Notes under the pieces: model-generated | The model's input: the letters and a program-made list of their open reading frames with translations, nothing else | The model's database searches: none | Told to the model about the DNA's origin: nothing | From: Mycobacterium mantenii | GTDB lineage: Bacteria > Actinomycetota > Actinomycetes > Mycobacteriales > Mycobacteriaceae | DNA length: 64,000 nucleotides | Reading direction: 5' to 3' | Assembly: GCF_010731775.1 (NCBI RefSeq) | Contig: NZ_AP022590.1 | Span: forward strand, 5,208,001 to 5,272,000 | Program-made: the position numbers and the translations under genes | Shown here: piece after piece, positions 44,713-53,251 of the stretch | How the letters are laid out: each line of letters begins with the position of its first letter | Numbering within the stretch: the first letter of the stretch is position 1

Positions 44713-45930
44713 TCAGCGGACCTCCACGCTCATTGGTAGGTGAGCGAATCCGCGGACATTGCTCGAATGGACGCGGACGGCGTTGGCCTCGTCCACCTCG
44801 TAGCCGCGGATTCGCTTGAACAACTCGGTGAGCGCCACCCGGGCCTCCATCCGCGCGAGATGCGCGCCGAGGCAGAAGTGTGCGCCGCTACCGAAACTCA
44901 ATAGTTTGGGCCCGATTTCGCGCCCGACCAGGTAGTCGTCGGGGCGGTCGAAGACGCGCTCGTCGCGTTGCCCGGAACCGGGCAACAGCAGCAGGACATC
45001 ACCCTCGGGAATGGTGGTGTCGTAGAGGGTCAACTCGCCGGACACGGTGCGGGCCAGGATCTGGCTGGAGGTGTCGAAGCGCAGGGTCTCTTCGACCCAC
45101 AGCGGCACCCGCGATAGATCGTCGTAGACCGGCGTCAGCTGATCGGGGTTCTTGTGGCCCCAAAATGCGGCATTGGCAAGCAGTTTGGTAGTGGTTTCGT
45201 TGCCGGCGATCACCATCAGGAACATGAAGCCCAGGACCTCGTCGTCGGTGAGCCGGTCGCCGTCGATCTCGGCTTCCAGCAGCGCCGAGGTCAAATCGTC
45301 GGTCAGCTTCTCGCGCCGCTCGGCCACCATCCCCTGGTAGTAGACGATCAGGTTGAGCGAAGCCTCGACGGCCTCCGGCGGCACGTCGGTGACGCCCTCC
45401 TCCCGGTGCATCACGCCGTCGGCCCAGGTCCGCACCTGATCGCGATCCTTCTCCGGCACACCCATCAGTTCGGAGATGACGTCCATGGGCAGCTTCCCGG
45501 CGAACTCGTCGACGTATTCGACCGCACCGTCCTTGGCCTTTTCCAGCATGGTGTCGAGGTGCTGCGTGGCGATCTCGGTCACCCGCGGTTCGAGTTCGCG
45601 AATTCGGCGTGGGGTGAAGCCTTTTGAGACGAGCGTCCGCAGCCGCAGATGGGCGGGATCGTCCATCGCGAGAAACGACATCGTCTTGCTGGCGTGCGGG
45701 CCGCGCGACGCCGGGTCCAGCGAGACGCCGTACTTGTTGGAAAGCGTTGTGCTGTTGCGGAATCCCTGCAGCACGTCTTGATGGCGCGACAACGCCCAGA
45801 ACTTCAGCTCGTCATTGCGGTAGAGCGGGGCCTCGTCGCGCAGCCGCTTGTAGTACGGGTACGGATCTTCGTGGAAGTCGTAGTCGTAGGGATCCAGGAC
45901 CAGCTCGTGGTCGCCCACATGGACGGTCAT
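44713..45930 (-). CDS. cyp123: Cytochrome P450 CYP123
   Basis: A 405-residue P450, the Rv0766c equivalent by sequence and position. I-helix VIAGNETTTKLLANA, ExxR in VEETLRFDTSS, heme loop FGSGAHFCLGAHLA. Substrate not established. It overlaps the TetR gene by four bases and abuts the SDR gene, so the TetR-cyp123-SDR-cyp51-ferredoxin series reads as one operon. Confidence 0.93.
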   Translation of the reverse strand: MTVHVGDHELVLDPYDYDFHEDPYPYYKRLRDEAPLYRNDELKFWALSRHQDVLQGFRNSTTLSNKYGVSLDPASRGPHASKTMSFLAMDDPAHLRLRTLVSKGFTPRRIRELEPRVTEIATQHLDTMLEKAKDGAVEYVDEFAGKLPMDVISELMGVPEKDRDQVRTWADGVMHREEGVTDVPPEAVEASLNLIVYYQGMVAERREKLTDDLTSALLEAEIDGDRLTDDEVLGFMFLMVIAGNETTTKLLANAAFWGHKNPDQLTPVYDDLSRVPLWVEETLRFDTSSQILARTVSGELTLYDTTIPEGDVLLLLPGSGQRDERVFDRPDDYLVGREIGPKLLSFGSGAHFCLGAHLARMEARVALTELFKRIRGYEVDEANAVRVHSSNVRGFAHLPMSVEVR

Positions 45931-46598
45931 CGTGCGTCTCCACCTAATCGTTCGGGGGTTGCTTCGGGGCTTGTCGGTTGGCTCGTCCGCCCGGTGCCGC
46001 TGAGGATGAGCCGTACCACGTAGGCCAGCCGGTCGGCGATCTCGCGGTAGCTGAATTCGCCGCTGCCGGCCTGAACCAGCGCCCCGAAGAAGGACATCTC
46101 CAGCGCGGACACGGCGGTGGGGTCGGCGTTGGGACCCATCGCGGACGTGATCCGGCGATGGATCTCGGCGCCAATTCGTTCGCGCGCGGCACGCACCGCG
46201 GGGTCGGCACCACCGCTCAGCAACGCCGTCGTGCAGGCCGCACTGACCTCGGGTTCGTCGGCGACCACCAGGACCAGGTGGTGCAGCACTTGTTCGACCC
46301 GGGTGGTCATCGGGTCGTTGACGTCGGTGAAGTACGGGACCTGCCGCACCAGGTCCAGGTAGACCTCGGCGATCAGATGGTTCTTCGACGAGAAGTAGGT
46401 GTAGGCGGTAGCCGGGGCGACCTTGGCGCGGGCCGCCACCGCGCGCACCGTCAGATCGGCGTAGGACTTCTCGCGCAGGGTTTCGATCCCGGCCGCGAGC
46501 ACCCTGCGGAAGGTCTCCTCCTGGCGACGGTTGCGCGCCGGCTGACCGGCCTCGCGGCCGCCGTCGGTTGCAATCGTCACCAGTGCGTCGCTGGACAC
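45927..46598 (-). CDS. TetR-family transcriptional regulator (Rv0767c-like)
   Basis: A 223-residue regulator starting at GTG. The N-terminal helix-turn-helix spans about residues 25-75 (TFRRVLAAGIETLREKSYAD, VRAVAARAKVAPATAYTYFSSK); the C-terminal ligand domain is diverged. First gene of the P450 operon and divergent from aldA. A GGACA-CA-TGTCC palindrome covers its start codon and a second one lies in front of aldA, so autoregulation plus aldA control is likely. Confidence 0.9.
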   Translation of the reverse strand: MSSDALVTIATDGGREAGQPARNRRQEETFRRVLAAGIETLREKSYADLTVRAVAARAKVAPATAYTYFSSKNHLIAEVYLDLVRQVPYFTDVNDPMTTRVEQVLHHLVLVVADEPEVSAACTTALLSGGADPAVRAARERIGAEIHRRITSAMGPNADPTAVSALEMSFFGALVQAGSGEFSYREIADRLAYVVRLILSGTGRTSQPTSPEATPERLGGDAR

Positions 46599-46605
46599 AT
46601 GTCCA
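46592..46605. promoter_or_regulatory. Candidate TetR operator at its own start codon
   Basis: TGGACA-CA-TGTCCA is a perfect 6-bp-arm palindrome that overlaps the GTG start of the TetR gene (46598). It shares the core GGACANNTGTCC with the site at 46751-46762. Confidence 0.6.
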
Positions 46606-46750
46606 AGCTAGTGGATCGGATCATCGCGAAGCAAGCCCGATCCGAGAATACACTGCTTAATCGGCATTTCTCTGCGGATTGCGGCTGGTATTCGAGATCG
46701 GCTCTTGCACCGCCGACGACCGGGCGGCTATGGTTCGATCGGGCAATATC

Positions 46751-46762
46751 GGACAACTGTCC
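46751..46762. promoter_or_regulatory. Second copy of the GGACANNTGTCC palindrome, upstream of aldA
   Basis: GGACA-AC-TGTCC has perfect 5-bp arms and lies 45 bases before the aldA ATG (46808). Having two such palindromes within 170 bases of one divergent region supports a shared regulator. Confidence 0.6.
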
Positions 46763-46807
46763 ACTAGATTGGCGTGCCGGGTTGCCGCGCGCAGACGGGA
46801 GCGGGAC

Positions 46808-48277
46808 ATGGCCTTGTTGGCCGACGGCGTGAGTGAACTCTTCATCGACGGCAAGCTGTCGGCCGGGAGCGCCGGAAACTTTCCCACGGTGAATCCGGCG
46901 ACCGAGGAAGTGCTCGGCGTGGCCGCCAACGCCGACGCCAGCGACATGGACCGCGCCATCGACGCCGCGCGGCGCGCGTTCGACGAGACGGACTGGTCCC
47001 GCAACGCCGAATTGCGGGTGCGTTGCATACGGCAGTTGCGCGATGCGATGCGTGACCACATCGAAGAACTGCGCGACATAACCATCGCCGAGGTCGGCGC
47101 CCCGCGGATGCTCACCTCGGCCGCCCAATTGGAGGGACCGGTCGGTGACCTCAGCTTTGCGGCCGACACCGCCGAATCCTACGAGTGGAACGTCGACCTC
47201 GGCCAGGCATCGCCGATGGGCATCCCCACCCGGCGCACGATCGCGCGGGAGGCCGTCGGTGTCGTCGGCGCCATCACCCCGTGGAACTTCCCGCACCAGA
47301 TCAATCTCGCCAAACTGGCCCCCGCGCTGGCCGCCGGCAACACGGTAGTGCTGAAGCCCGCACCGGACACCCCCTGGTGCGCAGCGGTGCTCGGCGAGAT
47401 CCTCGCCGAACACACCGAGTTCCCGCCCGGTGTCGTCAACATCATCACGTCCGACGACCACAGAGTGGGGGCGCTGCTGTCGAAAGATCGTCGGGTGGAC
47501 ATGGTTTCGTTCACCGGATCGACCGCGACCGGCCGCAGCGTGATGGGCGACGCCGCCGCGACGATCAAGCGGGTGTTTCTGGAGCTGGGCGGCAAGTCGG
47601 CGTTCGTCGTCCTCGACGATGCCGACCTGGGCGGTGCGTGCTCGATGTCGGCGTTCACCGCGGCCATGCACGCCGGCCAGGGCTGCGCCATCACGACCCG
47701 GCTGGTGGTGCCGCGGGCCCGCTACGACGAGGCCGTCGCCATCGCGGCGGGCACCATGGGCTCGATCAAGCCCGGCGACCCCAACGACCCCGGAACCGTC
47801 TGCGGGCCAGTGATTTCGGCTCGGCAGCGGGAGCGGGTGCAAGGCTACCTCGATCTGGCGATCGCCGGGGGCGGGACGTTCGCCTGCGGCGGCGGGCGCC
47901 CGGCCGACAAGGACGTCGGGTTCTTCATCGAACCGACCGTGATCGCGGGCCTGACCAACGACGCCCGGCCCGCCCGTGAGGAGATCTTCGGGCCGGTGCT
48001 CACCGTGATCGCCTACGACGGCGACGACGACGCGCTGCGCATCGCCAACGACTCGCCATATGGCCTGTCGGGCACCGTGTTCAGCGCCGACCCGGAACGC
48101 GCCGCCAACTTCGCGTCGCGGATGCGGGTGGGCACCGTCAATGTCAACGGCGGTGTTTGGTACTCCGCCGACGCGCCGTTCGGCGGATACAAGCAATCCG
48201 GCAACGGACGCGAGATGGGCCTGGCCGGCTTCGAGGAATACCTGGAAATCAAAACCATTGCCACAGCCGTGCAGTGA
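46808..48277 (+). CDS. aldA: NAD-dependent aldehyde dehydrogenase AldA (Rv0768-like)
   Basis: A 489-residue aldehyde dehydrogenase. ATG at 46808 (MALLADGVSELFIDGKLSAG) is chosen behind ACGGGAGCGGG; the frame is open 43 codons upstream. Motifs: ITPWNFPHQINLAKLAPALA, Rossmann FTGSTATGRSVMG, catalytic Glu in LELGGKSAFVVL, catalytic Cys in HAGQGCAITTR. It heads a plus-strand operon with an SDR, a 3-hydroxyisobutyrate dehydrogenase-like protein and a carboxymuconolactone decarboxylase-like protein, consistent with a pathway processing an alcohol/aldehyde. Confidence 0.92.
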   Translation: MALLADGVSELFIDGKLSAGSAGNFPTVNPATEEVLGVAANADASDMDRAIDAARRAFDETDWSRNAELRVRCIRQLRDAMRDHIEELRDITIAEVGAPRMLTSAAQLEGPVGDLSFAADTAESYEWNVDLGQASPMGIPTRRTIAREAVGVVGAITPWNFPHQINLAKLAPALAAGNTVVLKPAPDTPWCAAVLGEILAEHTEFPPGVVNIITSDDHRVGALLSKDRRVDMVSFTGSTATGRSVMGDAAATIKRVFLELGGKSAFVVLDDADLGGACSMSAFTAAMHAGQGCAITTRLVVPRARYDEAVAIAAGTMGSIKPGDPNDPGTVCGPVISARQRERVQGYLDLAIAGGGTFACGGGRPADKDVGFFIEPTVIAGLTNDARPAREEIFGPVLTVIAYDGDDDALRIANDSPYGLSGTVFSADPERAANFASRMRVGTVNVNGGVWYSADAPFGGYKQSGNGREMGLAGFEEYLEIKTIATAVQ

Positions 48278-48307
48278 CCGCGCCAACTAGGCGACCGAGA
48301 GGAAAAC

Positions 48308-49057
48308 ATGCGATTCGAGAATAAAGTCGGCATCGTCACCGGGTCCGGTGGTGGCATCGGGCAGGCGTACGCCGAGGCGCTCGCCCGCGAGGGCGCCGCG
48401 GTGGTGATCGCCGACATCAACGCCGAGGCGGCCGACGCGGTCGCCAAGCAGATCGTCGCCGACGGCGGGACCGCCATCAGCATCCCAGTCGACGTGTCAG
48501 ACCCGGAGTCGGCCAAGGCGATGGCCGATCGCACGCTGGCCGAGTTCGGCGGCATCGACTACCTGGTCAACAACGCGGCGATCTTCGGGGGCATGAAGCT
48601 GGACTTCCTGCTCACCATCGACCCCGAGTACTACAAGAAGTTCATGAGCGTCAATCTCGATGGCGCGCTGTGGTGCACCCGAGCGGTCTACAAGAAGATG
48701 AGCAAGCGCGGTGGCGGGGCGATCGTGAACCAGTCGTCCACGGCCGCGTGGCTGTACTCCAACTACTACGGCCTGGCCAAGGTCGGCATCAACGGCCTGA
48801 CCCAACAACTCTCGCGGGAGCTGGGCGGTCGCAACATCCGCATCAACGCGATCGCACCCGGGCCCATCGACACCGAGGCCAACCGGACCACCACGCCCAA
48901 GGAGATGGTGGACGACATCGTCAAGGGACTTCCGTTGTCGCGCATGGGTACTCCCGAGGACCTGGTCGGCATGTGCCTGTTTCTGCTCTCGGATGAGGCC
49001 CAATGGATCACCGGGCAGATCTTCAACGTCGACGGCGGGCAGATAATACGGTCATGA
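48308..49057 (+). CDS. SDR-family oxidoreductase (Rv0769-like)
   Basis: A 249-residue classical SDR: TGSGGGIGQA cofactor loop, Asp in VIADINAEA (NAD-type), NNAA, catalytic Ser in NQSSTAAW, and YGLAK as the Tyr/Lys pair; ends WITGQIFNVDGGQIIRS. Preceded by GAGAGGAAA. It follows aldA by 30 bp and overlaps the next gene by four bases. Confidence 0.9.
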   Translation: MRFENKVGIVTGSGGGIGQAYAEALAREGAAVVIADINAEAADAVAKQIVADGGTAISIPVDVSDPESAKAMADRTLAEFGGIDYLVNNAAIFGGMKLDFLLTIDPEYYKKFMSVNLDGALWCTRAVYKKMSKRGGGAIVNQSSTAAWLYSNYYGLAKVGINGLTQQLSRELGGRNIRINAIAPGPIDTEANRTTTPKEMVDDIVKGLPLSRMGTPEDLVGMCLFLLSDEAQWITGQIFNVDGGQIIRS

Positions 49058-49911
49058 GTAACGATCTGAAGCTCGGCTACATCGGCTTGGGCAACATGGG
49101 CGCGCCGATGGCCACGAAGATGACCGAATGGCCCGGCGGGGTAACGGTTTACGATATCCGGACCGAGGCGATGACCCCGCTGGTGGAAAGGGGCGCCGGC
49201 GTGGCCGACAGCGTCGCCGACGTCGCGGCTGCCGACATCGTTCACATCACCGTGCTCAACGACGCCCAGGTGCGGGAGGTGGTGGGCGAGCTGGCGGCGC
49301 ACGCCAAGCCCGGGACCGTGATCGCGATCCACTCGACCATCAGCGACAGCACCGCGGTCGAACTCGCGGCCGAACTCAAACCGCAAGGCATCCATATCGT
49401 CGACGCGCCCGTCAGCGGCGGGGCCGCCGCGGCGGCGAAGGGCGAACTCGCCACCATGGTGGGCGCCGACCGTGAGGTCTACGAGCGGATCAAGCCGGTG
49501 TTCAAACACTGGGCGGCCATGGTCATTCATGCCGGTGAGCCCGGGGCGGGCACCCGGATGAAGTTGGCCCGCAACATGTTGACGTTCACCTCGTACGCAG
49601 TGGCATGCGAGGCCATGAAACTCGCCGAGGCCGCCGGTCTGGATCTGCAGGCGCTGGGCCGGGTGGTGCGCCACACCGACGCGCTCACCGGTGGCCCGGG
49701 GGCGATCATGGTGCGCGACAACATGAAAGATCTTGAGCCGGAGAACTTCCTGTATCAGTCCTTCGTGCATGCCCGCGGGCTGGGGGAGAAGGACCTGAGC
49801 CTGGCGTTGGCTCTCGGCGAATCGGTGTCGGTCGATTTGCCGTTCGCCGAGTTGGCCTACCAGCGATTGGCCGCGGGCCTCGGGGTACCGCACACGGAGA
49901 AAGAGGCGTAA
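49054..49911 (+). CDS. 3-Hydroxyisobutyrate dehydrogenase-like protein (Rv0770-like)
   Basis: A 285-residue beta-hydroxyacid dehydrogenase. ATG at 49054 overlaps the SDR stop (ATGA). N-terminal LGYIGLGNMGAPMA is the nucleotide-binding motif, VDAPVSGGAAAAAKGELA the substrate-binding motif, and the catalytic Lys is likely in GTRMKLARNML. Substrate is a beta-hydroxyacid, not specified by the sequence. Translationally coupled to both neighbours. Confidence 0.9.
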   Translation: MSNDLKLGYIGLGNMGAPMATKMTEWPGGVTVYDIRTEAMTPLVERGAGVADSVADVAAADIVHITVLNDAQVREVVGELAAHAKPGTVIAIHSTISDSTAVELAAELKPQGIHIVDAPVSGGAAAAAKGELATMVGADREVYERIKPVFKHWAAMVIHAGEPGAGTRMKLARNMLTFTSYAVACEAMKLAEAAGLDLQALGRVVRHTDALTGGPGAIMVRDNMKDLEPENFLYQSFVHARGLGEKDLSLALALGESVSVDLPFAELAYQRLAAGLGVPHTEKEA

Positions 49912-50339
49912 TGGACGAGTTGCGCAGCAAGGGCCTCGCCAAGATGAATGAGGTCTACGGCTGGGAGATGCCCAATATCGAAGGCGATGCGTACTTCGAC
50001 CTGACCGTCGACCACCTGTTCGGCAGCATCTGGACGCGACCGGGATTGTCGATGCGCGACAAGCGCATCATGACGCTGACGGCGGTGACCGCCATCGGAA
50101 ACCGCGACCTGGCCGAAATCCAGATCAACGCCGCACTTCTCAACGGCGAGCTCACCGAGACCGAACTGAAGGAGATGGCCGTCTTCCTCACCCACTACCT
50201 GGGATTCCCGCTGGGTTCGGCACTCAACGGCGCCGTCGACGCCGTCGTCGCCAAACGCAAGAAGGCCGCGGCGAAGGGCTCCGGAGAGGACAAGAAGGCC
50301 AACGTGGATGCCGCGTTGAAGATGCATTCGGGCGAGTGA
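49911..50339 (+). CDS. Carboxymuconolactone decarboxylase/AhpD-like protein (Rv0771-like)
   Basis: A 142-residue all-helical protein (MDELRSKGLAKMNEVYGWEM). The CMD-type core RPGLSMRDKRIMTLTAVTAIGN is present, with a Lys-rich C-terminus. It lacks the CxxC pair of AhpD peroxidase partners, so a decarboxylase-fold role without redox cysteines is more likely. It starts one base within the previous stop codon and ends the aldA operon. Confidence 0.87.
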   Translation: MDELRSKGLAKMNEVYGWEMPNIEGDAYFDLTVDHLFGSIWTRPGLSMRDKRIMTLTAVTAIGNRDLAEIQINAALLNGELTETELKEMAVFLTHYLGFPLGSALNGAVDAVVAKRKKAAAKGSGEDKKANVDAALKMHSGE

Positions 50340-50349
50340 CGCGCCAATC

Positions 50350-51435
50350 TCAGTACGGCTGAACGCCTTCGGGCATCACGTACTCCGAGATCGGCCCGGC
50401 GACCCCGTTGACCGTCGTTCCGCCGTTGATGATGCCCGGAGCCATTTCGAGCATGTTGTGCGGGAACCCGAACCTCGGTTTGGTCAGCGCGTCCAGCCGC
50501 GCCAGCTCGCCGGCCTCGAGGCTCACGTCGACGGCCCGGACGTTGTCCTCGAGCTGGGAGAGCCGGCGCGCCCCGATGATGACCGACGAGACGGCGCGCT
50601 GCGCGCGGACCCAGGCCAGCGCGACACTGGCGACGTTGGTTTCGTGCGCCCGCGCGATGGCCTCGAGTTCGTCGATGACGGCGTAGGTCTTCTCGTTGAG
50701 GAACGCGTCGACCATGGCGCCGCGGTCGGCGCTGTGCCGCCCGCTATTGGCGCGGGTGTACTTGCCGCTGAGGACGCCGCCCTTCAGCGGCGACCACGGC
50801 GTGATGCCGAGGCCGAATTCGGACGCCATCGGCACCAGCTCCTGTTCGATGGTGCGCTCCAGCAGCGAGTATTCGACCTGCAGCCCGACGAACGCCGACC
50901 AGCCGCGAAAGCGGGCGATCAGGTTGGCCTGGGCGATCTTCCACGCCGGGGTATCCGAAACGCCGATGTAGCGCACCTTGCCGGCCCGAACGAGGTCCTC
51001 GAGCGCCGCCATGGTCTCCTCGATGGGGGTGTTCGCGTCCCAGATGTGCAGCCAGTACAGGTCGATGTAGTCGGTTTGCAGGCGCCGCAACGAGTTTTCG
51101 CACGCGCTGATCAGTGATTTGCGGCCCGAGCCGCCACCGTTGGGATCACCCGGATACAGGTTGCCGCTGAACTTGGTCGCGATCGCCAGCCGATCGCGAC
51201 GGGCGGGGTGGCGACCGATGTGGTCACCGATGATCTTCTCGGAGTGGCTTCGGGTGTAGAAGTTGGCGGTGTCGATGAAGTTGCCGCCGAGTTCGATGTA
51301 GCGGTCGATGATCTGTTGCGACTCTTCGACACTGGTGCCCCAGCCCAGGTCTTCGCCGAACGTCATCGCACCCAGGCACAGGGGGCTGACGCGCAAACCG
51401 GACCGCCCGAGTGTCACGTATCGGTCCAGCGTCAT
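50350..51435 (-). CDS. Aldo/keto reductase
   Basis: A 361-residue AKR of the YajO/voltage-channel-beta-like group. Catalytic Asp/Tyr in FIDTANFYTRSHSEKIIG, Lys in LAIATKFSG, His in IDLYWLHIWD, and an NADPH-binding end VIIGARRLSQLEDNVRAV. No gene lies here between Rv0771 and purD in M. tuberculosis. Divergent from a MarR regulator with palindromes between them, which suggests induction by the MarR ligand, possibly an electrophile or aldehyde. Confidence 0.88.
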   Translation of the reverse strand: MTLDRYVTLGRSGLRVSPLCLGAMTFGEDLGWGTSVEESQQIIDRYIELGGNFIDTANFYTRSHSEKIIGDHIGRHPARRDRLAIATKFSGNLYPGDPNGGGSGRKSLISACENSLRRLQTDYIDLYWLHIWDANTPIEETMAALEDLVRAGKVRYIGVSDTPAWKIAQANLIARFRGWSAFVGLQVEYSLLERTIEQELVPMASEFGLGITPWSPLKGGVLSGKYTRANSGRHSADRGAMVDAFLNEKTYAVIDELEAIARAHETNVASVALAWVRAQRAVSSVIIGARRLSQLEDNVRAVDVSLEAGELARLDALTKPRFGFPHNMLEMAPGIINGGTTVNGVAGPISEYVMPEGVQPY

Positions 51436-51471
51436 GGCGCCCGCTCCCTGGTAGATTGTTCGACTATGAGG

Positions 51472-51503
51472 TTGTTCATAACAAAACTAGTTCATAGCTG
51501 AAC
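51472..51503. promoter_or_regulatory. Candidate MarR operators between the AKR and marR genes
   Basis: Two palindromes lie in the 82-bp divergent region: TTGTT-CAT-AACAA (51472-51484) and GTTCA-TAGC-TGAAC (51490-51503). Both share the element GTTCATA in the same direction. The stretch is much AT-richer than its surroundings, as expected of overlapping promoters. Confidence 0.55.
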
Positions 51504-51517
51504 GATCTGGCAAGTCG

Positions 51518-51925
51518 ATGTCTGCGGTCGATGCGGCCAGAATCTGGTCACTGAACTACCGGGTCCTGCTCTCGGTCATCTCGTGCGCCGAGGCCGATAT
51601 CTGCGCGCTCGGCCTCGAGTCCAAGGAGCTGTTCCTGCTCGCCGAGATCGCCGAGCACCCCTACCCGGCCGAGTTGGCCGCGACGCTGAGCATGCCCAAG
51701 GCGACGGTGACGCTTTACCTCAAGCGGCTCGAGGCCGCAGGGTTCGTGCGTCGTGAGATCGACCAGTCCGATTTGCGCCGCCACCGGCTGCTGCTCACCC
51801 CGACAGGGCGCCAAGCAGTCCGCAAGGGGCTGACATTGCTCTCCGACGAGTTCGACAAGCGCCTCGGACGGCTCACCGCGGCGCAGCGCAACGACCTCAA
51901 GGGGCTGCTGGAGAAGATCCTCTGA
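51518..51925 (+). CDS. MarR-family transcriptional regulator
   Basis: A 135-residue winged-helix protein. The DNA-binding part is LAATLSMPKATVTLYLKRLE followed by the wing AAGFVRREIDQSDLRRHRLLLTPTG, which is the MarR signature. It is divergent from the aldo/keto reductase and 50 bp upstream of purD. The natural effector is unknown; autoregulation and control of the AKR gene are expected from the layout. Confidence 0.87.
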   Translation: MSAVDAARIWSLNYRVLLSVISCAEADICALGLESKELFLLAEIAEHPYPAELAATLSMPKATVTLYLKRLEAAGFVRREIDQSDLRRHRLLLTPTGRQAVRKGLTLLSDEFDKRLGRLTAAQRNDLKGLLEKIL

Positions 51926-51975
51926 ATGCGGGGACTGTGGGCGTGCGCCCGGTGACCGGGCTAGTCTGACGTGTC

Positions 51976-53244
51976 GTGCGTGTCCTGGTGATAGGTTCCG
52001 GTGCCCGTGAACATGCGTTGCTGTTGGCGCTTCGCAAAGACCCGCAGGTCACGGGGCTGGCGATCGCTCCGGGCAACGCAGGCACCGCTCGGCTGGCCGA
52101 CCAGCACGACGTCGACATCACCTCGGCGGACGACGTCGTCGCCCTGGCCCGCGAGGTCCGTGCCGACCTCGTGGTCATCGGGCCCGAGGTGCCGCTGGTC
52201 CTCGGGGTCGCCGACGCGGTGCGAGCCGCGGGCATCGTCTGCTTCGGCCCCAGCAAGGACGCCGCTCGCATCGAAGGCTCCAAGGCTTTCGCCAAAGAGG
52301 TGATGGCCGCAGCCGGGGTGCGCACCGCGAACAGTGAAATCGTCGATAGCCCCGCGCTTTTGGACAGCGCCCTGAACCGGTTCGGCCCACCGGCGGGGGA
52401 TGCGGCCTGGGTGGTGAAGGACGACCGCCTGGCCGCCGGTAAGGGTGTCGTGGTGACCCCGGATCGCGGCGTCGCGCGCGCGCACGCCGCCGGGCTGCTC
52501 GAGGCGGGGCACCCGGTGCTGTTGGAGTCCTACCTGGACGGCCCGGAGGTGTCGCTGTTCTGCGTCGTCGACGGCGAAACCGTGGTGCCGCTGCTTCCCG
52601 CCCAGGACTTCAAGCGTGTCGGTGACGGCGACAGCGGGCCGAATACCGGCGGTATGGGTGCCTACGCACCGGTCCCGTGGCTTCCCGACGAGGTGTATCG
52701 CGACGTGGTCAGCAACGTCGTCGAACCTGTTGCGGCCGAGATGGTTGCGCGGGGAAGCTCGTTCAGCGGATTGCTGTATGCCGGTCTGGCGATCACCGCG
52801 AATGGGCCTGCGGTGGTCGAATTCAATTGTCGCTTCGGCGATCCCGAGACACAGGCGGTACTGGCGCTGCTGGAATCGCCGCTCGGGCAGCTGCTGTACG
52901 CGGCGGGCAGCGGTACCTTGGCGGACTTCGGCGAGCTGCGCTGGCACGACGGTGCCGCGGTGACGGTGGTGGTGGCGGCGGAGAGCTATCCCGGACGCCC
53001 CCGCGTGGGAGACGTCATCGTCGGCTCGGAAGCCGACGGAGTGCTGCACGCCGGAACGGCGCGCCGCGACGACGGCGCAATCGTCTCGTCGGGGGGTCGA
53101 GTGCTGTCGGTGGTGGGGACGGGCACCGACCTGACGGCCGCACGGGCCAAAGCCTACGAAGTCGTCCGCTCAATCCGACTGCCGGGCAGTCATTTCCGCA
53201 GCGACATCGCGCAGTTGGCGGCCGAGGGGAAGATCCGCGTCTAG
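51976..53244 (+). CDS. purD: Phosphoribosylamine-glycine ligase PurD
   Basis: A 422-residue ATP-grasp ligase starting GTG ([19 protein letters not shown]). Family motifs: [33 protein letters not shown], the ATP-grasp loop [13 protein letters not shown], and [14 protein letters not shown] with [12 protein letters not shown]. Second step of de novo purine synthesis: phosphoribosylamine + glycine + ATP to GAR. Conserved in place as Rv0772. Confidence 0.97.
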   Translation: MRVLVIGSGAREHALLLALRKDPQVTGLAIAPGNAGTARLADQHDVDITSADDVVALAREVRADLVVIGPEVPLVLGVADAVRAAGIVCFGPSKDAARIEGSKAFAKEVMAAAGVRTANSEIVDSPALLDSALNRFGPPAGDAAWVVKDDRLAAGKGVVVTPDRGVARAHAAGLLEAGHPVLLESYLDGPEVSLFCVVDGETVVPLLPAQDFKRVGDGDSGPNTGGMGAYAPVPWLPDEVYRDVVSNVVEPVAAEMVARGSSFSGLLYAGLAITANGPAVVEFNCRFGDPETQAVLALLESPLGQLLYAAGSGTLADFGELRWHDGAAVTVVVAAESYPGRPRVGDVIVGSEADGVLHAGTARRDDGAIVSSGGRVLSVVGTGTDLTAARAKAYEVVRSIRLPGSHFRSDIAQLAAEGKIRV

Positions 53245-53251
53245 AAGGCCC

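Noticed and set aside
46613..46643. GGATCGG...CCGATCC inverted repeat in the tetR-aldA spacer as an operator
   Set aside because: The 17-base loop is long and the arms are GC-rich; the GGACANNTGTCC pair in the same spacer is a more convincing regulatory element.
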